Made by a program: the position numbers and the translations under genes. A stretch of 64,000 nt of DNA, taken from positions 46,579,087 through 46,643,086 of the forward strand of contig OY759216.1 in NCBI GenBank assembly GCA_963662175.1, written 5' to 3'. Below the pieces are notes generated by a model. That model made no database searches, was not told the DNA's origin, and worked only from the letters and a program-made list of their open reading frames with translations. This DNA is from Aradus depressus. Its lineage: Eukaryota; Arthropoda; Insecta; Hemiptera; Aradidae. Shown piece by piece: positions 21,120-32,254 of the stretch; within the stretch, counting starts at the first letter, position 1; every line of letters begins with the position of its first letter.

Positions 21120-21345
21120 TACTTCCCCAGCTCATCATTGGGTTCTGACTTTAAATATGAAATTTCATGTCTATACGTTCATTATATCGGCAGTTACTCG
21201 AGTTTATTTGTTAAGTCTCCCCTAATCCCCCTCTTCCCTGATTTGGTTGAAAAATAATAGGTGTCGTTGTTAGAGGGTTCTGGATTCACTTATAAAATTT
21301 CGTATCAATACATTCATTCTATCGGGATAGACAGAAATTTTTTTT
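21120..21345 (-). repeat. Family A repeat, inverted
   Basis: TGGGTTCTGACTTTAAATATG, ATATCGGCAGTTACTCGAG, AATAATAGGTGTCGTTGTT and CATTCATTCTATCGGGA. Confidence 0.7.
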
Positions 21346-21759
21346 TTCATAGTTCGATTTTTCGATAAAATCAAAATGTATACCATTGTACATGGGGGCC
21401 GTTTTTTCCATTCCCCGCTGTTTTTTGGCTACGCCTATTATATTTACACACTCAGTTTGTGCTCTCTGGACGAGGTCGAACAAACCGACAGACAGACACC
21501 AGAACAAAAACAGTTGGGTTTCTTGGTTCCCCTACGTGACCCTAAAAATGTTCTTTTTTTAGTATTTAAAGAAAACTTTGAGAGAGAAGGAACTTCTCAT
21601 TGGAAGTGAAACTTGATACAGCAAAACTTTTTGAATGAAATCAACCTGTGAAATCTTATCAATTCAATTTGTTAATCTCTTCATTGATAATTATTTTCTG
21701 TGGTTTTTTGAATGGCTGAGCCCGTTTCATCTGTTACGCTTGATGATCCATTAAGTGTA

Positions 21760-22020
21760 TTTAGAAAATGGAAATGTTTTTAGTGCCCCGAATGAAGTTT
21801 TGCTGTTAAGCCCCACTTTTTCTTTTGGCCAATTAGGCTTATAAAAATAAGTTGTCTGCATTATTTCGGGGGTTATCGTTTTCACAGACAGGCAGGACAT
21901 TTTATTTTCTTTTTTCATTTTTGAAATCAGGATGTCGGAAAACATGAAATTCCTATGAAAACTCAACATCACATTTCTGATCGAGTACATTACTTCCTCT
22001 ATACCTCATATAGGCTAGCT
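21760..22020 (-). repeat. Family A repeat, inverted left half
   Basis: TTATTTCGGGGGTTATCGTT, GAAAACATGAAATTCC, AACTCAACATCACATTTC and CTTCCTCTATACCTCATATA, the left end. Confidence 0.65.
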
Positions 22021-22185
22021 AAATAAAAACGAAAGTATTTTGACTGTAACATTCTTCCCTAATTGTAAATTCAACTCAGGCTCCTTCTGCGTAGGACATA
22101 GCCCTGACATTATTTTTTCGCGACCTAAATTTTTTGAAGCGTTGTTTTGAAAGTTAAAAAATAATACCTGCATCACTTATTAGTT

Positions 22186-22435
22186 CATTATTGTGACTCA
22201 TACCCGGGCTTTAACTTCGAGGTCATATCGCCTACTACCAGAGCGCTCTTTCGTCACTCTGGTGGACATGAGCCCTACTCTACTGTGGGAGTTCTAAATT
22301 TTGTCTATCCTCGTTTATTTACTAAGGAAGGATGGCTTAAGGTTTTTTACCTCCCAAATAAAACAACTAACTATGATCGGGTTCGAACCCTCGATCTTGA
22401 GCTTAGTATGCAAGCATGCTACTGGTGCATCATAT
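22186..22435 (-). mobile_element. SINE-1 copy, internally deleted
   Basis: TATTGTGACTCATACCCGGG to TCGGGTTCGAACCCTCGATC, which is a perfect B box, GGTTCGAACCC. The middle (GTCCCATCC...CGATGGTCCC) is deleted. Confidence 0.8.
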
Positions 22436-23220
22436 CCCTGCATCAACATACTTGAATAAAAAATGACTGACTTAATTGCTTTCAGTGAAACAAGATCTCT
22501 CAAAGAGATGGAGTCAAACTCTTTGCGACCTGATAATACCTAGGATAAGCAGTGATTAGGTTGTAGCCACGCTGAGTCAAGGCGTTACCCGGACGTCCGG
22601 GAATTCTGAAATTAACTGCCTTTGACTGCAGTTTTTCTTCTTGCGAAGGCCCAATAACAATTTTCTTTCCTAAATGTGTCCTCCATTCTGCGGCTTCCTT
22701 CTCAGGAAGTTAAACACGTAGCGTGACCTGAGATTGTCTGTCGTTAGAAAGTTAATTGAGAACAAGAAGGACGGAAACTGGTCCTATCTTTGTGATGTCC
22801 TTTGGCGAAATTCTTCGTGTTATTAATATAAATAGATGATGTTCACTTTTACTAGGGCGCTGGGATCCTCGATAATATCTGCCCAATAGTTTTTTTTAAT
22901 TTTGTTTTTATTTTATTATGCATATTTATAATCGGTACAGACCGTAAGTAAATTTGTTGACAATACATATAGATATTTACATATTTACAAAATGTCAAGA
23001 GGGGAGAAATCACCCAGTGGTGAATCTCCCTAAGCACTGATTTACTCTCATTTGTAACTAATTGAGCATAAATAAATTCAAGAATAACGTATTTATTATA
23101 TATATATTTTTTTTTCAATTGGTTTATACTTTGAATTAACTTTTTTGGAACCAAACATTGCTTCAGTTCTACATGATCAAAATGGATAAGTTTGGCGTTG
23201 AGTGAGTAAATAAATAAATG
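22436..23220. other. Unassigned sequence
   Basis: 22500-22800 is a GC-richer block with no recognised coding frame. 22896-22960 (TTATGCATATTTATAATCGG, CCGTAAGTAAATT) is similar to 57535-57570, so it belongs to another interspersed repeat. Confidence 0.35.
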
Positions 23221-23221
23221 T

Positions 23222-23548
23222 TAGTTATTATAACACATGCCTGGGCTTTAACTACGAGGTCATATCGCCTACTACCAGAGCGCTCTTTCGTCACTCTGGT
23301 GGACATGTGCTCGACTCAACTATGGGAGTCCTAAATTTTGCCTACCCTATATCTTTTTAATCACCTAGGGCAGGGGTCTTTAGCGAGTACCTGACATCGT
23401 ACAGGCTCGGGACCATCGCTTAACGTCCCATCCGAAGGACGGCGTGCTTAAGTTTATTTTACCTCCCAGATAAAACTTAGGACCTCGGCCGGGTTTCGGA
23501 ACCACGATCTTGAGCTCAGAAGGCAAGCACGTATACCACTCAGCCCTC
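23222..23548 (-). mobile_element. SINE-1 copy, full length
   Basis: TTATAACACATGCCTGGGC through to CACGATCTTGAGCTCAGAAG and ACCACTCAGCCCTCG. About 327 bp, inverted. Confidence 0.85.
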
Positions 23549-23549
23549 G

Positions 23550-24330
23550 AATAAATAAATAAATATGATAGAGGGAAAATAAAGGAAATTATGTTTTTTT
23601 ATTTCTAATGAATATTATTTCGGATTGTTGAATAAATGTTTTTTTCTTTATTTTTCCTTTAAACTGAATTTATATATTTATGCATTCAAACCAAGATTAC
23701 TTCTTTTCGACTCCCAGAACTAATGCAAAATTTCTCCCCAAACTTCTTCTGTCTAGGTTGATTTTTAGATGATATACACATTTGCTATATTTTCCTATCT
23801 TCCTCTGAAGATCAGAAGATCTTTTTATTCTTGACCTTGGTCCAAAGTTGTCCCTTGCCGAACTTCTTGTGCCCACGTGATAATAAGAAGTCCACTTTCA
23901 CTTAGAACATCGCAGGGTCCTCTCTTGTTGCTACCTCTTCTTTTCACTTCCTCCCCAGGAACACAGGTTCCTCCTCCAGAAGAGGCGACCTATTGTCCCA
24001 CTATTGTCTAGCCTCTATCCTTAGCTAGCCCTACCACCCCTGTACATCCCTCTTCTACAAACCCCTTTTGTTAATCAACTCAATTCAGGACCAGACTATC
24101 CAGTACTGATTTCTCCAGGATATTCTGATCTTTTGTTTTCATCTTTCCTCTTTACATATAGCGCTATTTTTATTTATTCTTATAACTCCCATTCTTTGCC
24201 TTTTCATCGGCTATCATACACGTTTATAATGAACGCAGTTTTAATTTTCTTTTCACATTCTTGCTATGTTTCCAATGACTTGTTATTTCATTACGTTTTT
24301 CAGGACGTAACTTCCTGAGAATCTGTGGCG
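23550..24330. other. Unassigned sequence containing one arm of a 72-bp duplication
   Basis: 23720-24060 is moderately complex with no recognised frame. 24142-24213 is repeated exactly at 24498-24569. Confidence 0.4.
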
Positions 24331-24449
24331 ATTTTTAAGAGGGCGAGAGGTAGGAAGCCCAAAGAAATACTTGGAAAAATGTTTACTTTCGTGAAGAAAA
24401 TTTATATATATTTATGGGCTGATGCGTGGACTTATGGATGAAAGCATCC

Positions 24450-24730
24450 AGTGCTCTTATCCCTTCCCTAGAAGCCCTGGGCTTCCTCCTTACCTTGTCT
24501 TTCCTCTTTACATATAGCGCTATTTTTATTTATTCTTATAACTCCCATTCTTTGCCTTTTCATCGGCTACCTTGTCTTGTCTTCTGGATCTGAAGGTCCA
24601 CCAAGTCCCTCATGAAGGACCTAGTCTCCCAGCTTCTTTTCAGATCTAAGAATGCTGCCGTATCATAATCGCATAAAATCTTCCCCTATAATCATATCCA
24701 TCTTACCAGAGCAGCCGTGTGCGTTGTTCT
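24450..24730 (-). repeat. Non-LTR 3' end related to 0.93-1.07 kb
   Basis: CCCTTCCCTAGAAGCCCTGGG, CCCTCATGAAGGACCTAGTC and CTCCCAGCTTCTTTTCAGATC parallel the untranslated end of the element at 1.0 kb. A 72-bp foreign copy is lodged inside it (24498-24569). Confidence 0.55.
24498..24569. repeat. 72-bp exact duplicate of 24142-24213
   Basis: Both copies run from TCTTTCCTCTTTACATATAG to CTTTTCATCGGCTA. This copy lies between two TACCTTGTCTT words (24491-24501 and 24567-24577), as if a templated piece had been inserted at that site. Confidence 0.85.
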
Positions 24731-25255
24731 CATAACTACAGTTGCCGCTAGACAACTAATAAGCGTACTATCATCAATTATATAATGGATATTCGACAGG
24801 TTATTTATACTGTAAATCATCTATTATGTAATAATAAAATATTTCTTTGATATATTTGTGCCACTTCCTCTCTGATTTCTGCCAGTACTAATGTTGTTTA
24901 CAGACAACATTAGCACAACGAAAGACATAATCCAAACTCGTTGGACCGGAGCTAGTTGGAACGGCTCCTAAATCCCGTTTTATGGGAACTCAATCCTGTC
25001 TAAATGAAGCTATGAATTAGCTGAGAGGCCACTTCCTTCTGACTTCTTACTTTTATGGAACACTGACCTAGAGACCTTTCCTCTCGTCTCCGGATTCTCT
25101 TTTCTCACTTTTATCTCACGTTTTTCTTTCTTCATATTTAATTTAGAAAATCTATTTAATTAATTTGTTAACATACATCAACAATTTCTCGGGGAAAAGG
25201 AACTGTGAATTTTATGTGGAGCAGCAAAATAAGTTGAAGTGGTGCTTTCAAATGA
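24730..25255. other. Unassigned sequence
   Basis: No gene seen. Direct words ACTAATGTTGTTTACAGACA and ACAACATTAGCACAACG form a short inverted repeat near 24888-24915. Confidence 0.4.
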
Positions 25256-25259
25256 TTCA

Positions 25260-25560
25260 CCCTCATTTACTTCCTGAGCTATATGAAGTATAAGGGAAGT
25301 TATGTAATCTACCAGAAATTTGAACAGAATTTCACGTTTTTCAATCCCTTAATTCCAAAAATAAATTTAAAAAAAAAGTCTACCTGCCTGTGAACACGAT
25401 AACTGCTGATAGAATGTATCTATCGATCCAATATTTTATATGTGTATCTTGGCTGAAATATAATATATATAATAATTGACGTTGTTACGAATGTATCGAC
25501 AAGAAATTTTATATTTAAATTCAAAATGACGGCATATTTAAATTATCCATGTTTGCCTAA
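25260..25560 (+). repeat. Family A repeat, left half
   Basis: ACTTCCTGAGCTATATGAAG, TATAAGGGAAGTTATGTAATC, AATTTGAACAGAATTTCACG and GATAACTGCTGATAGAATG. It ends within the second module. Confidence 0.8.
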
Positions 25561-25629
25561 GAGAATGTGGATCAAAGGGGGAGAGCTACAAAAGTCGTCA
25601 AATAATAAATGTGATTAAATGTTATTGCG

Positions 25630-25835
25630 ATTTTTTGAGCGCCCCCCCCCCTTATCATTTACCAATTTGGCTGAAAATAATAGGTGTTGTCGTTATGGAG
25701 TTCTGGATACACTTATAAAACTTCGTGTCGATACATTCATTCTATCGGGAATTATTGTGTTCACGAACACAAACACCGAGGATGTTTTTAATTTTTTAAA
25801 TCAGGATGTTGAAAAACATCCGGTCATACTTCTTT
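25630..25835 (-). repeat. Family A repeat, inverted modules
   Basis: TTTGGCTGAAAATAATAGG, CTTCGTGTCGATACATTCAT and CTATCGGGAATTATTGTG. It faces the copy at 25.26 kb, giving an inverted pair. Confidence 0.65.
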
Positions 25836-25897
25836 AGCTGCATTTGAATGGTAAGGAAAAAAAAAAATTTCATAATTTTTCGAAGTATATATTTTTA

Positions 25898-25962
25898 CTG
25901 AGCACTCCGTCCTTCGGGACGTTAAGTGATGGATCCAGAGCCTGTACGATGTCAGCGTGAAG
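25898..25962 (+). mobile_element. SINE-1 fragment
   Basis: ACTGAGCACTCCGTCCTTCG, GGGACGTTAAGTGATGG and CCTGTACGATGTCAGCG. This is the mid-body only. Confidence 0.65.
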
Positions 25963-26151
25963 CAGGATATACAATTCGCGTGTTCCATCTCCACTCTTCC
26001 TCTTACTTCCGTGTCTTCTTCCTCCACACATCCTCAAGGTCGGACAAGTTTTTTTTTATAATTCTCCCATTATATGTAAATAAGTTTTTCATTCTCTATT
26101 TTTTAATGAACTGTTCTAATAGCAATCGTATAAAATTGATTATTCACAGTC

Positions 26152-26190
26152 CCTGATCCTGATCCTGATCCTGATCCTGATCCTGATCCC
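26152..26190. repeat. Hexanucleotide microsatellite (TGATCC)n
   Basis: Six consecutive CTGATC units followed by a CCCT-rich run. Confidence 0.9.
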
Positions 26191-26314
26191 TCCCTCCCTC
26201 CTTGAAGATGTACTTCTTACGGCCGATATTAGATTCCCCGATGTATCTTCCTCCTCTGGGAGGATCCAGGAAGATGTATCGTCCTCATTACGTTATTTTA
26301 TATAGTTTTACTTC

Positions 26315-26455
26315 CCCAGTTATACGAAGTAAACGGAAAGTTACGTAATCGCTCCGATATAAGTTAAATTTTCACCATAATTAAATATTTTCCTACAGAA
26401 TATTTTTAAAAAAAATCGTCGGTGACTCACCAGCAATGTACTTCCCCAGTATGAG
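26315..26455 (-). repeat. Two family A ends flanking a short core
   Basis: Left end TACTTCCCCAGTTATACGAAG, then after about 60 bp an A-run and ATCGTCGGTGACTCACCAGC with GTACTTCCCCAGT. The internal modules are deleted, leaving an end-to-end remnant. Confidence 0.65.
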
Positions 26456-27110
26456 TAGTAGTAAAGTCTTTATTCAATTAAAATAATAGAAAATTACATA
26501 TAAAACATATATACAATAATGTGACCTTTTATGAAGACAAACTCAATGGCCTAAGCCGTCTTGAGGAGTCTAGATTTACATAACTTATTAACAACAATTT
26601 TTTTCTTTCTAAAATACAAATAAAAATAAAATAATAAATATATCTTTGTTTCTATTTATTTATTTATTTAATTCACAGTTTCTGAAAACATAAGCCTTTT
26701 TGTAATAATTTACTAATAGTTATCAATCTTTACCATTTAATAATTCCAACATAAATGAAGTATCTATGTTGTTTTTAAATATTTTATTTTTTTAATCATC
26801 ATATTTGGGGCAGGTAATGAGGAAGTGATATAGATCTTCTTTACAGGGACTGTAACACATTGCGCATACCAAGTCCATATCTTCGGAGGTATATTGATTG
26901 ATAGGTGTATAGTTTAGATGCAACAGTTCACCTCTAAGTAAATTTCTCCTATTATTCCCCATTGAGAATGATTTGCCTCTCGGAGGGTTTATCGAAGTTT
27001 CTGTTAGTTCTCTTATCACACTTAGCCGTGTCCTACTAACCTTATCAAACTTTCTGTTTCTTCTTCGACCTTGTTTATCGAATTAGTCACTCTCAAAGAC
27101 CTATTTCTTC
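26455..27110 (-). mobile_element. Non-LTR retrotransposon 3' end
   Basis: The - strand frame (27019-26795) ends in VCAMCYSPCKEDLYHFLITC and PKYDD. The CxxC...EDLYHFLxxCP zinc motif is typical of ORF2 C-termini of non-LTR elements. The 3' untranslated part continues to a poly(A) signal and tail of AATAAAGACTTTACTACTAC at 26455-26478. The ORF is open only for 75 codons, so the copy is 5'-truncated. Confidence 0.65.
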
Positions 27111-27920
27111 TTCAAGTGTTTGCACTTAATGGTAAGAAAATTGCTCATTTTTTTCCTAAGAACATTTAATCTTTTCTTGTTTTAACGTTGAAATACTAAC
27201 ATTAACTTGTCGAAGGAAAATAGTATAATTTTCACATCACTAAACATTTTAAGGTGTATAATATTATTGCAGCACCGAAAATTTTCATATATCACAGCAC
27301 TTTATAGAAAAAGAACGCGAACACCTGCACATTTATTGCTAAGATTCGACTTTTTTTTTTATGTAATCGAAGGTGGATTTTTCACCGGAATTTCTTTTTT
27401 TCTGTTCTGGTAATTTTATTTGTTTATTCAATTATTATTAATTTAATTATTTTAATTTTATATTTATTTTATTTAACAACCTTTATTAATTACCACACCG
27501 ATGAAAAGTCAACATGACCGATGTCATAACTTCGTATTGCTGGACTACAACTTGAGAAAAAAAAAAACAGACCATAAGTTTATTAATGAGTTGCGTTCAT
27601 TAATCTTTTCGAACTAAGAACATACATCCTGTTAAATCGGCCGAGTCATATACTTAAATATACAGGATGATACAAGGAGTGTATACAAGGTCGAGAGGAT
27701 GGTCTGTCAACCTTGACATCCCCTCGTCGTGATGTTTACATCTTAGGTGAAGAGGTAATGATGACTCGTTACGTCAGGAGGTATCACTGGTGCTGACATG
27801 GGTGTAATCGTCACTCGGTGATCCACTGTAAGACGTCAGAAGATGAGCCATACCGGGCAAACTGCACTTTGTGCAAGTTATCATGTTAGCAAGTTGTTCA
27901 TGCTGTTCGAATAAGTTATA
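27110..27920. other. Unassigned sequence
   Basis: No recognised gene. 27660-27880 has balanced composition and could be single-copy. The + strand frame at 27207-27413 has no motif. Confidence 0.4.
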
Positions 27921-28510
27921 GTTTGTTATTTTGACTCATGCCCGGGCTTTAACTACAAGGTCATCGGACTTGCATCGCTCTGGTGGACATGAGCCCGACT
28001 CTAATAGTTATAAGTATATATATATATATAGGGAAAATAGTTATAAATCTAATTTATAAGCTATCTTAATGTATAAATTCTTTTGACGTATCCTATTACC
28101 ATGTATTGGCTTAACGGAAATAAATTTATTATTTATTATTACTATGGGAGTTCTAAATTTTGCCTACCCGAAATTTTTATTCACCTAGGGTAAGGGGTCT
28201 TTAACGAGTACTTGACATCGTACAGGCTCGGGACCATCGCTTAACATCCCGTCCGAAGGACGGCATGCTTAAGTTTATTTTACCTTCCAGATAAAATAAA
28301 ATAAGGGCTTCGGCCGGGTTACAAACCCGCTATCTTTAGCTCAGTAAGTGATCGTACAGGCTCGGGAACATCGCTTAACATCCCATCCGAAGGACGGCAT
28401 GCTTAAGTTTATTTTACCTTCCAGATAAAATAAAGTAAGGGTCTCGGCCGGGTTACAAACCCGCTATCATTAGCTCAGTAAGTGAGCTCGCATACCACTG
28501 ACCTACCCTC
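27921..28510 (-). mobile_element. SINE-1 copy with insertion and duplicated head
   Basis: The inverted 3' part (27921-28002) is separated from the rest by about 137 bp of AT-rich DNA ending in AATAAATTTATTATTTATTA. The head region is present twice: 28218-28351 and 28352-28485 form a 134-bp tandem duplication, each unit with a mutated B box GGTTACAAACC. Internal deletions occur in the 3' third. Confidence 0.85.
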
Positions 28511-28559
28511 AACTGTGTCGATAAATAGTAAAAAACCAATAAAAACAAATTTAAAAAAA

Positions 28560-29065
28560 GTCGGACGTGTGTCATCGGCAATGTAGTTTCTCAGCACGAA
28601 TTAATCAATTAAGTTTTCGCTCTCCCCTCAAAATCAATGGACAATTTAGTATAAAAATAGTTGTCTTACGTAGCAGCTTCTGAATCTTCATACTAAATTT
28701 TGTGTTGAGCCCCCTCCTCTGATCCAGCCATCATGGAAATTAACAGGTGCCGTCCTTATCGAGCTTTGAATTTAAATATTAAATTTCAATTTGATAAATT
28801 CATTACAACGGCAGTTATTTTGGTTCTTGTGCTCCTCTTCTGGTCCACCTCTTCTTTTTCTCCGATTTGGCTGAAAATCAACAGGTGTTGTCCTTATGTC
28901 GTTCTAGATACACACATAAAATTTTGTGTTTATACATCCATTCTATCGAGAGTTATCGTGTTCACTTCACAAACACACTGACAATTGACTGATTTTTTCC
29001 CCCCATTTTTGTGACCAGGGAATCGGAAAACATGATATTCCAGTGAAAACACAAATTCGAATTTA
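28560..29065 (-). repeat. Family A repeat, near-complete, inverted
   Basis: From GTCGGACGTGTGTCATCGGC and CAATGTAGTTTCTCAGC through all modules to AACATGATATTCCAGTG. The extreme left end is lost. Confidence 0.75.
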
Positions 29066-29069
29066 TTAT

Positions 29070-30350
29070 TAATTATCATCTCGATTTAATGACATCATCA
29101 TTCGTTGGTAAGACAATATTAGATGAAAACAATATATCGAAATAATATAGGAGTGCTTCACAGCTCATTCCAGGAACTCAACTTTTCATCTCCTGAAATG
29201 GGTAAAAACATTATATTATTTGTGACAACAAATATGTTATTTATTGATCCATATTTTCAGCAATTAATAAAAATATTTACAGATTCATAGATTTACACTG
29301 CTATATTATTTTCTTTTACCACAAATTTTATTTATTGTTACAAATTTAAGCTATGGAAGCATCTTAACCTAAAAGTTTCTTACCGAAATATCATTTTATA
29401 GTTCGTAATATTGATATTTTAGTTAAATTCACTACAACGGTAAATATGTTCAATAATGTTGTAAAAATACAATAGACATGTTCTAAAACAGCTGACATCA
29501 CAGATAAAGAAGTGTGTAGTTGTGTGAGTGCGCTGCGCGCGCAACCGTCCGATACACACACTTACGCAGCATGAACATCAACGAGATTTACGCTCTGACA
29601 TAGCCTCTACCGAAAGCTAACATTACACATCAATAAATAATTTTTTTATAACCATTTTGATAAACTGTTATACTTCCAATATCGATTCTTTATCCAATGC
29701 ATTTTTTTTAAGAATTAAAAGGAAAAAAACAGGGTTGCCAAGATTCTACGAGGACTTTTCTGACTGTCCGTTTGTTTTGATTCAAACAAACGCTGGAGAT
29801 ATTCCCTGCGTATAGCCTCATATCCCATCAACCGGCAAACGAGGTCGTTATCTTTTTTCTAATTTGAACAGCTTACCAAAATAGAATGACAGCTGACGAT
29901 CCTTCTCGACTGGCAGGAATACCATTAAATGCCACCTGCCCAGTCCCCTAATCCTCCAGTCCATGTGTCCCCAAAAATGATTCTGAATGAAATTAATGTC
30001 AAATGACAGAATTAAATGAAAATTAATTAAAAGTTATAAATGAGAATTAAATTAAATTTTTGAGCTGTAATTTTGTTCGTGACGGACGTGCATCGGGAGT
30101 GATGCACAATGGGTTCAGCTGATAATATATTTCAGCTGTTCTTTATTATTACTCCCTCGTTTCAATCTGGAATTATTGGCTATGAGAAAGTCACTCTCAA
30201 AATTAAACTGAAACTACAATGAAACAAAGAAACCCGCCGACGCCACCACTTTTATATGACTATCCTATATTCAGTATGAAAAGAGGGAGAAATTATTATG
30301 TAATACATGAGGGGAGATTCGTAAAAATGTAGTGGGTATAAGAAACATAT
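29070..30350. other. Unassigned sequence with a CpG-rich patch
   Basis: 29515-29580 is CpG-rich (GTGCGCTGCGCGCGCAAC) in an otherwise AT-rich stretch. 29720-29960 has balanced composition. This could include the promoter or non-coding first exon of the SLC6 gene downstream, but no signal proves it. Confidence 0.3.
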
Positions 30351-30572
30351 GTTATAGTCAGGGGCGTAGCCAGGGGGGGCCAGAGCAAAAGCCCAAGATA
30401 AAAATTAAATAAACTAAAAAAATCGTTTTAGGATCTTCAAATTTCCCGTGCGTCTGATTCCTAAATCAGCAATCTGTTACATAAATGTGTATGTACAAAA
30501 CAAGTCATATACTTCGCAGGATGTCAAATATAAGGTAGTCTGACCTCTCACAGATTTTTATTTAAGTAATAG

Positions 30573-30612
30573 CTAGCCGGCTTTCGAGGTTTACCTCATC
30601 ATCAGGCAGTCT
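30573..30612 (-). ncRNA. Hammerhead-like core, left arm
   Basis: - strand: CTGATGA (30605-30599), T, then GAGG-TAAA-CCTC as helix II, GAA, and palindrome AGCCGGCT (30582-30575). One extra U between CTGATGA and helix II departs from the textbook core. Activity is unproven. Confidence 0.4.
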
Positions 30613-30839
30613 GATAAAAAATTTTGAATAAAACTAAATAATAAAAATAAATAAATAAAAATCTACAACAACAAACATTAACAATTTAAAATATCATGGA
30701 TGGGGAGACTAGTTATTCCTGTCCACCATCTGAGTCACAACTGAGAGAACGGTGTACGTACACCGGCTTGGGGTGGAAGCGAATTGTAACTAAATAATGA
30801 TTCAATAAAATTGAAAACTTGAAAAGATAATATAAAAAC

Positions 30840-31115
30840 ACTAAATTGCCGATAGAATGAATGTATCAACAAGAAATTCCATATCTGAATTCGAAATCCC
30901 ATAAGGACGACACTTATTAATTTTCAGTAGAATCTGCAGAAAGGAAGGGGGCTCAACTCAAAAACCCCAATAACTGCCGATGTAATGAATGTATCGACAT
31001 GAAATTTAATATTTAAAGTAAAAACTCAATAAGAACAGATATCGACTGAAGGGTGGGGGGGGGGGGGGGGGGGGGGGTTAAGGGGAGGAGGCTCAATTCA
31101 AAAACCCTAATAACT
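30840..31115 (+). repeat. Family A repeat inside the inverted repeat
   Basis: CCGATAGAATGAATGTATC, ATCTGCAGAAAGGAAGG, CTGCCGATGTAATGAATG and a 22-G run at 31056-31077. Confidence 0.75.
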
Positions 31116-31277
31116 GCCTGTACGTACACCGTTCTCTCAGTTGTGACTCAGATGGTGGACAGGAATAACTCGTCTGTCCCCATCCATGATATTTTAAATT
31201 GTTAATGTTTGTTGTTGTAGATTTTTATTTATTTATTTTTATTATTTAGTTTTATTCAAAATTTTTTATCAGACTGC

Positions 31278-31312
31278 CTGATGATGAGGGAAACCTCGAA
31301 AGCCGGCTAGCT
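31278..31312 (+). ncRNA. Hammerhead-like core, right arm
   Basis: CTGATGA (31278-31284), T, GAGG-GAAA-CCTC with a GNRA-type loop, GAA, AGCCGGCT (31301-31308). After A17 the bases GC could pair with the GC just before CTGATGA as a short helix I. Confidence 0.45.
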
Positions 31313-31779
31313 ATTACTTAAATAAAAATCTGTGAGAGGTCAGACTACCTTATATTTGACATCCTGCAAAATAATCACTTCTCACTACATCAGCCATCTT
31401 CATATTACGTCATATTACATTTATTTAAATATATATGAATTCGATCATTTCATTTCCTCGCTCAAAATCGTCATTTATGTTACACTTTATACTCTTAAAG
31501 CTGATTTTACATGCGCAGTAAAAATGCAAAGCGCAACAACAGCACGTGCACGATATTGGATGTAAGTCATTTAATTCTAAAAGCACAGAAACCACAGCGT
31601 GCATTTGCTGCTGTTTGTGTAAAGTCAACTTAAGTATTACAATCAGTGGTTAACTCAGGGGGAGCTTCTAGGGTCTGAGTCTCCCAAATTAATAACAAAA
31701 AGTCTGCAACGCTAACCACGGAAACTGCGGGATGTGCCCCCGGGAGTTTATAACCCCCAGCCTCGTAGCCTAACTTTGC

Positions 31780-31813
<34 letters not shown>

Positions 31814-31845
31814 CTCAAAATCCTGGCTACGTTCCTGGTCATGGT

Positions 31846-32254
31846 CACATTAGATTTTAAATATCTGTTCCAAGAAATGTCTGCCTAATGTCGATGAGAC
31901 ATCTACGGTAGGTATTTATATAAATGGGATGGTAATGACGAACTGGTCTGGTTTCTCTCTGATGATAATGCCCCGTCTAATCAGGGTGATGGATACAGGA
32001 GTCAGCCTAAATAGGCCACTCTGTCCTATCGCTAGATCCTACCTGCACTATGTTATAGTTCGTTAGTAGTATATAGACCGTCATATTACTTACACTCTGA
32101 TCAAGGTATCTGTAGCCATGTCTGTACAAACACATAGTTCTTTCCATCAAGTGTTTTGAAGTGACGGTAGGATGAAGGATTCGTTAGAGAAGGTTATTCT
32201 CTAGGTCGCTGCAAGACAAACAAAGACTACCATGCTTACACCCACACAAAAAAA
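31846..32254. other. Unassigned sequence
   Basis: Balanced composition, possibly single-copy. No recognised gene or repeat. Confidence 0.35.

Larger units (their letters stand above)
30516..31367. repeat. Large inverted repeat with hammerhead-like cores
   Basis: Arms 30516-30762 and 31119-31367 are near-identical complements of about 248 bp. Each holds CTGATGATGAGG, a 4-nt loop (TAAA or GAAA), CCTC, GAA and the palindrome AGCCGGCT. A third, diverged arm lies alone at 51.27-51.48 kb. The centre holds family A sequence with a 22-G run. Confidence 0.9.
30359..31837. mobile_element. hAT-like non-autonomous element (nested)
   Basis: Left end CAGGGGCGTAGCCAGG and inverted right end CAGGAACGTAGCCAGG match at 14 of 16 positions. 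Flanks GTTATAGT and GTCATGGT match at 6 of 8, as a decayed 8-bp duplication. The interior contains the large inverted repeat (30516-31367), a family A piece and a 31-C run (31781-31811). No transposase. The boundaries are less certain than for the MITE at 16.7 kb. Confidence 0.45.

Noticed and set aside
31630..31848. Open frame with a polyglycine run on the - strand
   Set aside because: The glycines come from the 31-C homopolymer; the rest is transposon end sequence.
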